Part shown: positions 17,537 to 24,842 of the stretch, piece by piece | Numbering within the stretch: position 1 is the first letter of the stretch | How the letters are laid out: every line of letters starts with the position of its first letter | Source of the DNA: Bacillus proteolyticus | GTDB taxonomy: Bacteria; Bacillota; Bacilli; Bacillales; Bacillaceae_G | Direction: 5' to 3' | DNA length: 64,000 nucleotides | Assembly (NCBI RefSeq): GCF_001884065.1 | Contig: NZ_MACH01000052.1 | Span: forward strand, 26,476 to 90,475 | Translations under genes and position numbers: made by a program | Notes under the pieces: model-generated | The model's input: the letters and a program-made list of their open reading frames with translations, nothing else | Database searches by the model: none | Told to the model about the DNA's origin: nothing

Positions 17537-17632
17537 TTATACAAGCGTAGCGGCGTAAATAAAAGCAGTAAGAAGAATCGAGCCACTAGAAAGTCCTAAA
17601 AAATCTAATTTGTTAAAAGTGATGTTATTCAT
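17537..17632 (-). CDS. Tiny hydrophobic peptide, DFxG/LTA family (31 aa)
   Basis: ATG at 17632 behind AAGGAGAATATATT. The peptide begins MNNITFNKLDFLGLSSGSIL and ends LTAFIYAATLV, differing in only a few residues from the peptide at 16551. It is the second gene of a two-peptide operon with the amphipathic peptide at 17645-17746, 12 nt upstream. The 3' flank (AACTTTGTGTCCCCTTTCCCC on the minus strand, stated in part) is conserved with loci A and B. Confidence 0.78.
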   Translation of the reverse strand: MNNITFNKLDFLGLSSGSILLTAFIYAATLV

Positions 17633-17644
17633 AATATATTCTCC

Positions 17645-17746
17645 TTACTTGTTTAATGTAGAAGCAACAGCTTTTGCATCGATAAGAGCAGATAATACCA
17701 TGCCCATTGTGTTTAAGAAATTGTTTGCTTTCATTTTGTTCATCAT
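17645..17746 (-). CDS. Tiny amphipathic peptide, LxDAKAVxxxLN family (33 aa)
   Basis: Tandem ATGs at 17746 and 17743 behind AAAAGGAGCGGATC. The peptide opens MMNKMKANNF and ends LIDAKAVASTLNK, a near copy of the peptide at 14114. It has a basic N-terminus followed by one predicted amphipathic helix. First gene of the locus C operon, under the box at 17819-17858. Confidence 0.78.
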   Translation of the reverse strand: MMNKMKANNFLNTMGMVLSALIDAKAVASTLNK

Positions 17747-17793
17747 ATTAGATCCGCTCCTTTTCGAATGGTTGTTGCCCTGTTTCTGACTTA

Positions 17794-17858
17794 ATTGTAT
17801 GAAATATAGCGGAGAGTCACTATCGAATTAGCTTACAGGAAAATTACACTTTTGTAAG
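17794..17858 (-). promoter_or_regulatory. Peptide-regulon promoter: 40-bp box plus -10 (locus C)
   Basis: Box 17819-17858, with CTTACAAAAGTGTAAT, CTGTAAGC and AATTCGATAGT on the minus strand. After exactly 19 bp comes TACAAT (17794-17799). Confidence 0.8.
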
Positions 17859-17938
17859 AAAAACGAATGAAGGTGTCATGATGAGAAGATTTGACATATG
17901 TTCATGTGATTTATTAAGTTAAAAGTAGAGGTGAGTGT

Positions 17939-18916
17939 ATGGCTAATATTAAAGATATTGCAAAGATGGCTGGGGTTTCGGTTACGACTGTTTCGAGGGT
18001 ATTAAATGATCATCCGTATGTAAGTGAAGAAAAAAGGAAAGTTGTTTTAGAAATAGTTGAGAAATTGAATTACTCACAAAATGCAAATGCTGTTCATTTA
18101 TCAAAAGGGAAGACGAATATTGTTGGTGTGATTTTACCTTATATTAATCATCCGTGTTTTGATGCGATGGTGGGTGGAATGATGGAAGTTGCGTTAGCTC
18201 ACAATTATCGAGTGCTTCTTTGTCAAACGAATTACAATAAAAAAGAAGAAATGAAAAGTTTACATATGTTGAAAACAAAGCAACTAGATGGTCTGATCAT
18301 TTGTTCTCGTGCCAATGAGTGGGAAATTATAGAGCCGTATGCAGCGTATGGGGCGGTTATTGCTTGTGAGGATAATGATATTGAAAGTATATCGAGTGTA
18401 TATACAGATCATTTTAATGCCTTTCAATTAGGGATGAGTTATCTTATTGAAAAAGGTTATAAGAAGATTGGATATTGTACGGGAAGAAAGTTAGGACCAA
18501 GTAGTAAGAAACGTTTTGATGCTTATAAACAACAGCTACAATTAATAGATGCAGAAGTGATGGAAGATCGGATTTTCACAGAATGCTTTACATTAGAAGA
18601 TGGTGTAAGAGTTGCACATCAATTTAAGGAGATGGAGAATCCACCTGAAGCATTAATAGTGGCAGGAGATGAAGTTGCTATTGGGATCATGACAGAAGTT
18701 AATAAACTAGGTATTAAAGTTCCGGAGGATTTAGCGATTATTGGTTTTGATAATCAACCGATTTCTCAAGTTTTACAACTGACAACTATTGACCAAAATT
18801 TAAAGGAAATAGGTAAGACGGCTTTTGAAATGTTTTACAGACGAGTAAGTGATGAGGGTTCTAAACAAGAAAAGATGGAAATTCCGTATAAACTTGTGGA
18901 ACGCTCTACAGTTTAG
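17939..18916 (+). CDS. LacI-family transcriptional regulator
   Basis: A 325-aa sugar-type repressor. The N-terminal LacI helix-turn-helix and hinge are clear (NIKDIAKMAGVSVTTVSRVL), followed by a periplasmic-binding-like effector domain (IVGVILPYINHPCFDAMVGG; later VPEDLAIIGFDNQPIS). Ribosome site AGAGGTGAGTGT is well placed before the ATG. It is a single-gene unit with a strong terminator and no sugar genes beside it, so its regulon is elsewhere. The effector cannot be predicted. Confidence 0.93.
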   Translation: MANIKDIAKMAGVSVTTVSRVLNDHPYVSEEKRKVVLEIVEKLNYSQNANAVHLSKGKTNIVGVILPYINHPCFDAMVGGMMEVALAHNYRVLLCQTNYNKKEEMKSLHMLKTKQLDGLIICSRANEWEIIEPYAAYGAVIACEDNDIESISSVYTDHFNAFQLGMSYLIEKGYKKIGYCTGRKLGPSSKKRFDAYKQQLQLIDAEVMEDRIFTECFTLEDGVRVAHQFKEMENPPEALIVAGDEVAIGIMTEVNKLGIKVPEDLAIIGFDNQPISQVLQLTTIDQNLKEIGKTAFEMFYRRVSDEGSKQEKMEIPYKLVERSTV

Positions 18917-18957
18917 CAATAATCCGTTATGTGTATAATCACATAACGGATTATTTT
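18916..18957 (+). terminator. Terminator of the LacI-family gene
   Basis: Perfect stem AATAATCCGTTATGTG / CACATAACGGATTATT with loop TATAAT, followed by TTTTTT. Confidence 0.92.
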
Positions 18958-19076
18958 TTGAAATGTCTTTGACAGGAAACGCATTTCATACTTTATAAAA
19001 GAGTTACACCGGTCTGTAATAATCCATGGATTCTTTTCAAGTGTTAAAGCAATGAATAGAATTTGGAGGGATATGT

Positions 19077-19406
19077 ATGAATGAACTTTTATTAAGTATG
19101 AAAAAGTATGTAGAGGATGATGAACAAATTTTAGCATTTGTGATAGGGATATTTGAGAAAGATGATTTTACCTTATCATATCGGCATGGAATTTTCGTTG
19201 CTACTACTAGACGTCTCCTCTTTTATGGAGGATTTTCGTATTATCCATCAACATTTGAAGAGTATTCGTATTTGCATATAGACGACATAAATTTTCATCC
19301 GCAATTAGTGTTTACTTGTAATCAGGAAACGGTAACAGCTAAGTATATTCAGAAAGGTAATGTGGAACGCTTTGCTCGTGCAGTTAGAGCAAATATGAAT
19401 AATTAA
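19077..19406 (+). CDS. PH-domain (YokE/bPH-like) small protein
   Basis: A 109-aa soluble protein. The order of beta-strand segments (FTLSYRHGIFVATTRRLLFYG, YLHIDDINFHPQLVFTC) and the TTRRLLFYG turn are typical of bacterial pleckstrin-homology domains. Ribosome site TGGAGGGATATGT. A promoter TTGACA (about 18969) with 17 bp to a TTTATA hexamer lies upstream, followed by a TTACA-N6-TGTAA dyad near 19003-19018. Function unknown. Confidence 0.7.
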   Translation: MNELLLSMKKYVEDDEQILAFVIGIFEKDDFTLSYRHGIFVATTRRLLFYGGFSYYPSTFEEYSYLHIDDINFHPQLVFTCNQETVTAKYIQKGNVERFARAVRANMNN

Positions 19407-19523
19407 TCAGGTGTTTGTTTAAACATAATACCATTGCTGTTATGAGAAGAATGGCGTAATAAAAACCACTTCTAAACCTCTAGGAGATAGTGATACAATG
19501 TCAAATGGGGGGAGGTATGAACT

Positions 19524-20360
19524 ATGGTTAATCAACGTATAAAAGAGATAACATTAATTACAATTGGTTCATTGTTATTCGCAATCGGTATTAATTATTT
19601 TGCAATTCCAAACCGTTTATCAGAAGGTGGCATTATTGGTGTAACGGTTGTTACGTATTATTTATTTGGTTGGTCGCCAGGGATTGTCAATTTTGCTATA
19701 AATGCAATTTTACTGGCTGTTGGTTATAAATTTTTTGATAAAAAAACGATGGTTTATACAATTTTAGGGATTGTAGAAACATCTTTGTTTTTATATGTTA
19801 CAGAGCACATTGAGTATCATGTAAATAGTGATACGCTCTTAGCAGCTTTATTCGCGGGTCTATTTGTAGGTATCGGATTAGGGTGTATGTTCAAAGCTGG
19901 AGGTACATCAGGAGGATCGGCAATTTTAGCGCAGTTAGCAAATCAATACTTAGGTTGGAGTGTTGGTAAAGGCGTACTCATTATTGATATCGTTGTAATT
20001 GCTGGTTCTGTATTTATAATAGGGCAAGAAAAGGCAATGTATACACTCGTTGCTGTATTTATCGGAGCGAAAGTAATTGATTTCATTGTAGAAGGAATGG
20101 ATACAAAGACTGCAGTTACGATTATCTCGAATCAACCAGACTTAATTCGTGAAGCTATTACGAAAAACATGACACGTGGTGTCACTGTATTAGAGGGGCG
20201 CGGCGGATATACTGGTAAAAATAAAGAAGTATTATATGTCGTTATTAATAAACAAGAGCTTGTTAAGTTAAAGCAAGTTATCGGCCGAGTTGATGAAGAT
20301 GCCTTCGTTGTCATTCACGATGTGCGTGATGTACTTGGCGGTGGTTTTAAAGCGAGCTAA
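19524..20360 (+). CDS. YitT-family membrane protein (DUF161 + DUF2179)
   Basis: Integral membrane protein of 278 aa. Residues about 1-180 hold five to six hydrophobic helices with the conserved FKAGGTSGGSAILAQ loop. The last 80 residues form the cytoplasmic DUF2179 domain (MTRGVTVLEGRGGYTGKNKEVL, FVVIHDVRDVLGGGF). Ribosome site GGGGGGAGGTATGA. The family is widespread in Firmicutes with several paralogues per genome and no agreed function; transport has been suggested. Single-gene unit with its own terminator. Confidence 0.9.
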   Translation: MVNQRIKEITLITIGSLLFAIGINYFAIPNRLSEGGIIGVTVVTYYLFGWSPGIVNFAINAILLAVGYKFFDKKTMVYTILGIVETSLFLYVTEHIEYHVNSDTLLAALFAGLFVGIGLGCMFKAGGTSGGSAILAQLANQYLGWSVGKGVLIIDIVVIAGSVFIIGQEKAMYTLVAVFIGAKVIDFIVEGMDTKTAVTIISNQPDLIREAITKNMTRGVTVLEGRGGYTGKNKEVLYVVINKQELVKLKQVIGRVDEDAFVVIHDVRDVLGGGFKAS

Positions 20361-20361
20361 A

Positions 20362-20393
20362 AGGTGAACGAGTAAATTCGTTCGCCTTTTTTA
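20362..20393 (+). terminator. Terminator of the YitT-family gene
   Basis: Stem AAGGTGAACGA / TCGTTCGCCTT around GTAAAT, followed by TTTTTT. Confidence 0.88.
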
Positions 20394-20396
20394 ATT

Positions 20397-20461
20397 CTTA
20401 CAAAAATGTAAGTGTAATGTAATGAGATTCAATAGTAGATTTTATTCCTTCTTTTTAAAAT
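20397..20461 (+). promoter_or_regulatory. Peptide-regulon promoter: 40-bp box plus -10, upstream of yxeA-like gene
   Basis: CTTACAAAAATGTAAG (20397-20412), GTAATGTAATGAGATTCAAT, AATAGT ending at 20436, then 19 bp to TAAAAT (20456-20461). Same geometry as the boxes before the tiny-peptide genes, with one change in GATAGT. Confidence 0.75.
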
Positions 20462-20496
20462 GGATGTATATATATCCTGCAAGGGAGGAAGATTTA

Positions 20497-20855
20497 TTAT
20501 GAAGAAAAAAATGATCACTACTATAATAGCGATGATAGTGATAGTAGTAATGTTATTGCCTACGAAACTTGGACCAGTTATCGATAAATATAATCCACTT
20601 TATAAGACGAAAGAATATTATACGGTTGTGAATACAATTGGTCAGCATATTGGTGATGAGTGGTATGAATATGAATTTATTGCATTTGACGAACGTGGAA
20701 GAGAGCAAAAAATAAAGAAGACTGTTAAGCATATGTTAAAGAGAGAGGGGGCATTAAAGGTGTACGCAAAAGGACGCTACGGCGAGGCAATTGAAGAAAT
20801 TGAAGTTGTAAATATTCCTATTAATGCGAAGAGTAAACTTTTAACGATGAGATAG
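20497..20855 (+). CDS. YxeA-family protein (DUF1093)
   Basis: A 118-119 aa protein; I start it at the ATG near 20499, behind AAGGGAGGAAGATTTATT, not at the longer start at 20460, which lies in promoter sequence. An N-terminal hydrophobic helix (MITTIIAMIVIVVMLLP) acts as a signal or anchor. The remainder has the DUF1093 pattern (YYTVVNT, WYEYEFIAFDERGREQKIKKT, ALKVYAKG). In B. subtilis yxeA sits next to the antimicrobial-peptide-responsive YxdJK-YxdLM system. That fits the BceR-like box found here. Function is unknown. Confidence 0.82.
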
Positions 20856-20860
20856 CGGAT

Positions 20861-20911
20861 TATACCCCCACCTATTTTTTGTCGAAAATAAAAATACTAG
20901 GTAGGGGTATT
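20861..20911 (+). terminator. Terminator of the yxeA-like gene
   Basis: Inverted repeat TACCCCCACCTA / TAGGTAGGGGTA with an AT-rich loop of about 24 nt, followed by TTTT. Confidence 0.7.
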
Positions 20912-20922
20912 TTGGAGTTCAT

Positions 20923-20957
20923 GAAAAAGCCTTAGTCCATATGGACTAAGGCTTTTT
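20923..20957. terminator. Terminator before the decayed peptide locus
   Basis: AAAAAGCCTTAGTCC / GGACTAAGGCTTTTTTT stem; would serve the minus-strand transcript from the divergent promoter at 21082-21170. Confidence 0.85.
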
Positions 20958-20981
20958 TTATTATATAAAGGGGAAGGGGGT

Positions 20982-21040
20982 ACATTGTAGTAGCGTGAGT
21001 GAAAGATATAAGAAGAGTAGCTACTAGCAATGTAATTTGG
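20982..21040 (-). pseudogene. Decayed copy of a tiny hydrophobic peptide gene
   Basis: On the minus strand AAATTACATTGCTAGTAGCTA and CTCTTCTTATATCTTTCACTCACGC align with the coding sequence of the peptide at 16551, with an internal deletion of about 14 nt and no usable start. The flank TATATAAAGGGGAAGGGGG matches the conserved 3' flank of loci A-C, and the promoter half at 21082-21130 is intact. I read it as a pseudogene of the family. Confidence 0.6.
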
Positions 21041-21081
21041 TTATGTGAGTGTTCTTCTTATTTGGCTTACTTCCTAACTTT

Positions 21082-21195
21082 ATTGTACGAAATATAGGTA
21101 AGGGAAACTATCGAATTACATTACGCATAGCTTACAAACATGTAAGCCTTCTGTAATGTAATTCGATAGTTAAAATATAGTGAATTTCATATAGT
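21082..21195. promoter_or_regulatory. Divergent palindromic promoter of the peptide regulon
   Basis: ACTATCGAATTACATTAC (21107-21124) is mirrored by GTAATGTAATTCGATAGT (21153-21170) around a CTTACAAACATGTAAG centre. Each arm is followed outward by exactly 19 bp and a -10 hexamer: TACAAT on the minus strand (21082-21087) and TATAGT on the plus strand (21190-21195). Two boxes therefore share one TTACA-N4-TGTAA core. Confidence 0.78.
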
Positions 21196-21199
21196 ATAA

Positions 21200-21306
21200 C
21201 TAGAAAGTCTCACTGTATCACTTTCCGTTTGTAATGTTAATGAAGAATGAAAAACCAACTACTTTTTAATAGCCCTCATCTCTATTTAGATGAGGCTCTT
21301 TTTTTA
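21200..21306 (+). ncRNA. Candidate small RNA or remnant transcript
   Basis: A transcript from the plus-strand arm of the divergent promoter would start near 21202 and end at the hairpin AGCCCTCATCT / AGATGAGGCT with seven T residues (21271-21306). The only frame begins at an ATG near 21239 and has eight codons. There is no good ribosome site. It could be a regulatory RNA of about 105 nt or the remains of another peptide gene. Confidence 0.4.
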
Positions 21307-21308
21307 AC

Positions 21309-21373
21309 CTTACAATATTGTAAGGTTTACGTAAGTTAATTCGATAGTAACTTTGTCATATTTTTTGCATAAT
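21309..21373 (+). promoter_or_regulatory. Peptide-regulon promoter: 40-bp box plus -10 (locus F)
   Basis: Box 21309-21348: CTTACAATATTGTAAG, ACGTAAG and TTAATTCGATAGT in order. After 19 bp comes CATAAT (21368-21373). Confidence 0.8.
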
Positions 21374-21428
21374 AGATACAAATAGATAAAAAATAATTAG
21401 GGATATATTAAGAAGGGAGAAAACTGGG

Positions 21429-21542
21429 ATGCGTAAAGAAGAAGTAGTGAAGTTTCCAATTAAAGATTTCTGTAGCTACTTTACTGTTGCCATAGTATGT
21501 ATTGGATTATTTGATATAATAACAAATTTAATTGTTAAATAA
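21429..21542 (+). CDS. Tiny single-span membrane peptide in the box regulon (37 aa)
   Basis: ATG at 21429 behind AAGAAGGGAGAAAACTGGG. The peptide begins MRKEEVVKFPIKDFCSYFTV and continues as a hydrophobic helix ending IITNLIVK. Its layout (charged N-terminus, D-F, then one hydrophobic helix) is like the DFxG/LTA peptides, but it lacks the SG and LTA positions and carries two Cys. It has its own 40-bp box promoter. A TatD-type gene follows after 58 nt and may be co-transcribed. Function unknown. Confidence 0.7.
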   Translation: MRKEEVVKFPIKDFCSYFTVAIVCIGLFDIITNLIVK

Positions 21543-21600
21543 TATAGATGATAAAACAAGAAGGGGGACCCTTTCTTGTTTTTTTTATGGGGGCATAAAG

Positions 21601-22371
21601 ATGAAATGGATTGATAGCCATATACATGTTGATCAATATGAGAATGAAGAGAAAAGTAGATTACTTATAGATGTGGAAAACAGTAAAGAGATACAAGGGC
21701 TTATTGCAGTATCTATGAATTATCAATCATGCCTAGAAACTTTATCTTTAGCAAAGCGATATCCTTTTGTACATCCAGCAATAGGTTTTCATCCGGAGCA
21801 GCCGATTCATAGAGAAGAATGTGAGCGCATATTTAAATTAATTGAAGCTCATGTAGAGGACATTGTTGCGATTGGTGAAGTGGGACTCCCGTATTATTTA
21901 AGGAAAGAAGATGAAAATATTGCTATCGATCCATACATAGCGGTGTTAAAAAAGTTTGTTGAACTAGCTAGTAAACATGATTTACCAATTGTATTGCATG
22001 CGGTTTATGGAGATGCTGACACTGTATGTGATTTTCTTGAAGAATATAAAGTTTCACGCGCACACTTCCATTGGTTTAAAGGAAGTGAAGAGACAATGAA
22101 ACGGATGATGAGGAACGGTTATTATATTTCTATCACACCGGATGTTTTACATAAGGAGAAAATTAGAAAAATCGTTTCGTATTATCCGCTTGAATATATG
22201 ATGGTAGAAACAGATGGCCCATGGGAATTTCAGAAGGATACGATGACACATCCTTATATGATAAAAGATGTATTACAAGAAATTAGTATAATAAAAAAAA
22301 TACCAGTAGAGAAAGTTACTGAGCAAATATATGCGAATACGGTACGATTTTATAAAGTTAGTGAGTCATAA
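21601..22371 (+). CDS. TatD-family metal-dependent hydrolase
   Basis: Predicted DNase/phosphoesterase of the TatD family, 256 aa. The metal-binding HIHVDQY lies at residues 6-12, GEVGLPYYL supplies the Glu, and VLHA, HWF and ETDGPWEF complete the set. I start it at the ATG at 21601 (GGGGGCATAAAG upstream); the longer frame overlaps the tiny-peptide gene. It may be read from the box promoter at 21309. Relatives act in DNA repair or as general metal hydrolases. Confidence 0.85.
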   Translation: MKWIDSHIHVDQYENEEKSRLLIDVENSKEIQGLIAVSMNYQSCLETLSLAKRYPFVHPAIGFHPEQPIHREECERIFKLIEAHVEDIVAIGEVGLPYYLRKEDENIAIDPYIAVLKKFVELASKHDLPIVLHAVYGDADTVCDFLEEYKVSRAHFHWFKGSEETMKRMMRNGYYISITPDVLHKEKIRKIVSYYPLEYMMVETDGPWEFQKDTMTHPYMIKDVLQEISIIKKIPVEKVTEQIYANTVRFYKVSES

Positions 22372-22404
22372 AAAAACACCAAGCATCTCGCTTGGTGTTT
22401 TTTT
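22370..22404. terminator. Bidirectional terminator
   Basis: AAAAAAACACCAAGC / GCTTGGTGTTTTTTT stem between convergent genes. Confidence 0.9.
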
Positions 22405-24052
22405 ATGACTCTAATTTTTTCGCACGTCTTAATAATAAAAGAAAGACAATTATAATGAACCCAATTATAAGGAAGAACCCATATTGTTTTATATAATTAA
22501 TTATGTCATTCGCACTTGTTGGTTTTTCAACGTGAATGCCGTCTTTATTAGTAGTAATATGAATATCTTTCATTTTTACTTCATTCGTTTCTTTTTGTAA
22601 ATCAATCCACTCTATGTTTGGAATGCTTTCTAGTTCTTTTAATACTTCTTTTAATGGTTGAACACCTAAGTAAGGGTGATAGAATGCGCCGATAATTCCA
22701 TCAGATAGTTTAGTGATAGATAAAGCACGTTCTTTCATTTTGGCAATATCTTGTGGCTGGCCTTCTTCGATAAATCCAACCGTTTCAGGTATTAATTTCA
22801 TCCCATGTAAAAACGATGGTGTACTCGTATAAGCTGGTGAATGCATAGATTTCCAAGTTGTATCGTTTAGTTGTAGTTGTCCTACATAAGTAGAGAAATA
22901 TTGAGAAAGTATTTCATATCCTTTTTGAGACATTGTATAGTGCGGAGCCTCAAAGGCAACTGGATATAATTTCGCTCCTACAAGCTCTGTAATCCCTTTT
23001 TCAATATGATCTTTAGTATATTTTTCTTCGAAGGCTTTTCCGTTCTCTACGTATCTATTATAGTCTTCTGTAGACTGAAAATCTTCTTTTGTCTTTGATT
23101 TTTCATGGTTTGGTTGGCGAATTGGTTGATCTGTTTTTACATCCCAAAATTCAAAACCTTCGCCAGTTTCACTATCATAAAACTGATGGGTGTAGCCATG
23201 CATAACGATTGAACCACCGTTATCTTGCATAAAGCGTAAAACATCGACTAATTCAGAGTTATCCTTTAAATGTACTGTTTTTCCTGTGTCGGGATCTTTG
23301 TAAACAGGGATAACAGTAATCATATAAGGAAGGTTTTTCTCTTTTAGTAATTCAGCAATTTCTTTTAATTGCTTTACATTTACAGCTGGATGAACGTCTT
23401 CAAGACGTAAATAAGCTGAAGTTTTATTTGTCATCGGCTTTTGTTCAAAGTAAGAAAATAGCATTTCACCGACGTAATGAGACATCCAATCGAAAAGGTT
23501 TGGAGTTGCAACATAATATGATATTCCTTGCTGAACAATTAATGGATGGGCTCCATCGGCACTCAAGGCGTAAGCAAGAGTTGTTCCTTTTGCTTCAATT
23601 TTCTTCATTAAGCGTTCTTCTTGTAATTCATTTTTTAATTTGTGTGTCGGATATTCTATAGTATGAGTTCGTATATCAGTTTCATCCGAGGTAATGAAAG
23701 AAAAACGATTAGATAATTGCTCAACATTTTGACCTAAAACTAGTACTGGACCTGAGAAGCTTTCTAGAAATTGTTTTACTTCAGTAGAAAGAACTTCTTT
23801 TTGCTCTCCGATATAAACGATATGTGTATAAGAAGATGAGTTACTAATTTCATGTATCTCTTTTAAACTTTTTACTGTTATATCTTTTGTAAAGTGCCCT
23901 AACTGAGTATTAAGGATTTGTACATTGTTTGTAATTTTGTTGTCTTCTGTACTATACAAAAAAAGTACTTTTGGCTTGGATGATGTTTGCGCAGATGTGT
24001 GTATAGGAATGAGTAGTAAAATGCTAAAAAAGAGTAGTAGGGCTTTTTTCAT
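22403..24052 (-). CDS. DUF2334 (polysaccharide deacetylase-like) surface protein
   Basis: A 549-aa exported membrane-anchored protein. Signal peptide at residues 1-21 (LLFFSILLLIPIHTSAQT). The DUF2334 domain is in the middle: AYLRLEDVHPAVN and MHGYTHQF carry the Asp and His expected for the deacetylase-like fold. Further motifs are AFEAPHYTMS and AFYHPYLG. A C-terminal hydrophobic helix (FFLIIGFIIIVFLLLL) and basic tail RRAKK anchor it. The family resembles polysaccharide deacetylases, but its activity has not been settled, to my knowledge. Confidence 0.85.
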   Translation of the reverse strand: MKKALLLFFSILLLIPIHTSAQTSSKPKVLFLYSTEDNKITNNVQILNTQLGHFTKDITVKSLKEIHEISNSSSYTHIVYIGEQKEVLSTEVKQFLESFSGPVLVLGQNVEQLSNRFSFITSDETDIRTHTIEYPTHKLKNELQEERLMKKIEAKGTTLAYALSADGAHPLIVQQGISYYVATPNLFDWMSHYVGEMLFSYFEQKPMTNKTSAYLRLEDVHPAVNVKQLKEIAELLKEKNLPYMITVIPVYKDPDTGKTVHLKDNSELVDVLRFMQDNGGSIVMHGYTHQFYDSETGEGFEFWDVKTDQPIRQPNHEKSKTKEDFQSTEDYNRYVENGKAFEEKYTKDHIEKGITELVGAKLYPVAFEAPHYTMSQKGYEILSQYFSTYVGQLQLNDTTWKSMHSPAYTSTPSFLHGMKLIPETVGFIEEGQPQDIAKMKERALSITKLSDGIIGAFYHPYLGVQPLKEVLKELESIPNIEWIDLQKETNEVKMKDIHITTNKDGIHVEKPTSANDIINYIKQYGFFLIIGFIIIVFLLLLRRAKKLES

Positions 24053-24297
24053 TTATATATGCTCCTAGTCTATATAGAATTCAATTTACAATTATATACA
24101 AGAAATAAGTTATAGTCCATGTTAGTTACATTTTTGCATATATTTACCAATTATTTTTCGCGAAATCGGTCTAAAGCATGATGATAATATGTATAGTAAT
24201 TTGCTATGATGGAAGAGTAAGAGAATGATAGAATGTAGGTAATTGTAAAGGGAAGGCTGAAAGGGGACAAATTTCAGCGGAGAAAGAGGTAGAGGTA

Positions 24298-24831
24298 GTG
24301 AAGAAATTCTTTGTAGGATTTTTAGTTGTTCTTGGAGTGTATTTATATTTCCAAGAGAAGTCTGAAGGAATGGATAAGCTAATAAATGAGACAAGCTATG
24401 TTGATTCAGAGGAAGCAAAACAGATGAAACAAATTATTATAGAGGAAGCAAAGAAAGTAAACCTTCCAGAATGGATACCTCTGACAATTGCCGAACATGA
24501 AAGTAGGTTAAATCCAAGAAGTGTTGGAGATAACGGAACTTCATTCGGATTGTTTCAATTGCACCGCGGTGGTGGGCTTGCACCGGATAATTTAACTGAT
24601 GAAGAGTTGAAAGATCCGCGTACAAATGCGCAAATTGCAATGCCGCACTTACTGAAAGGATATAAGCGTGGGGTGCAAAAGGGTCTGACTGATTTTGCAT
24701 TACTGAAATATATAGCAAATACATCTGGATGGCCAGGGAATCTAGGGCCAGAGTGGACGGATAACAATATGAAGTATAACGTTGGATTAGAAGATGTATA
24801 TTATCGGAATAAAGGCGTAATAAAAGAGTAG
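24298..24831 (+). CDS. Lytic transglycosylase (SLT domain)
   Basis: Cell-wall hydrolase that would cleave peptidoglycan glycan strands. GTG start at 24298 behind AGAGGTAGAGGTA. An N-terminal helix (FFVGFLVVLGVYLYF) serves as anchor or uncleaved signal. The lysozyme-like SLT core follows: IAEHESRLNPRSVGDNGTSF with the catalytic Glu in AEHESR, then GLFQLHRGGG and NAQIAMPHLLKGYKR. Length 177 aa. Single gene; the convergent DUF4931 gene starts its 3' end 11 nt further on. Confidence 0.87.
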   Translation: MKKFFVGFLVVLGVYLYFQEKSEGMDKLINETSYVDSEEAKQMKQIIIEEAKKVNLPEWIPLTIAEHESRLNPRSVGDNGTSFGLFQLHRGGGLAPDNLTDEELKDPRTNAQIAMPHLLKGYKRGVQKGLTDFALLKYIANTSGWPGNLGPEWTDNNMKYNVGLEDVYYRNKGVIKE

Positions 24832-24842
24832 GTTTTCGACAC

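Noticed and set aside
19003-19018. Further peptide-regulon box before the PH-domain gene
   Set aside because: TTACA and TGTAA are 6 bp apart, not 4, and there is no GATAGT or 19-bp spacing to a -10.
24122-24418. Minus-strand frames around the transglycosylase gene
   Set aside because: They overlap a well-supported gene in antisense and show no protein-like pattern.
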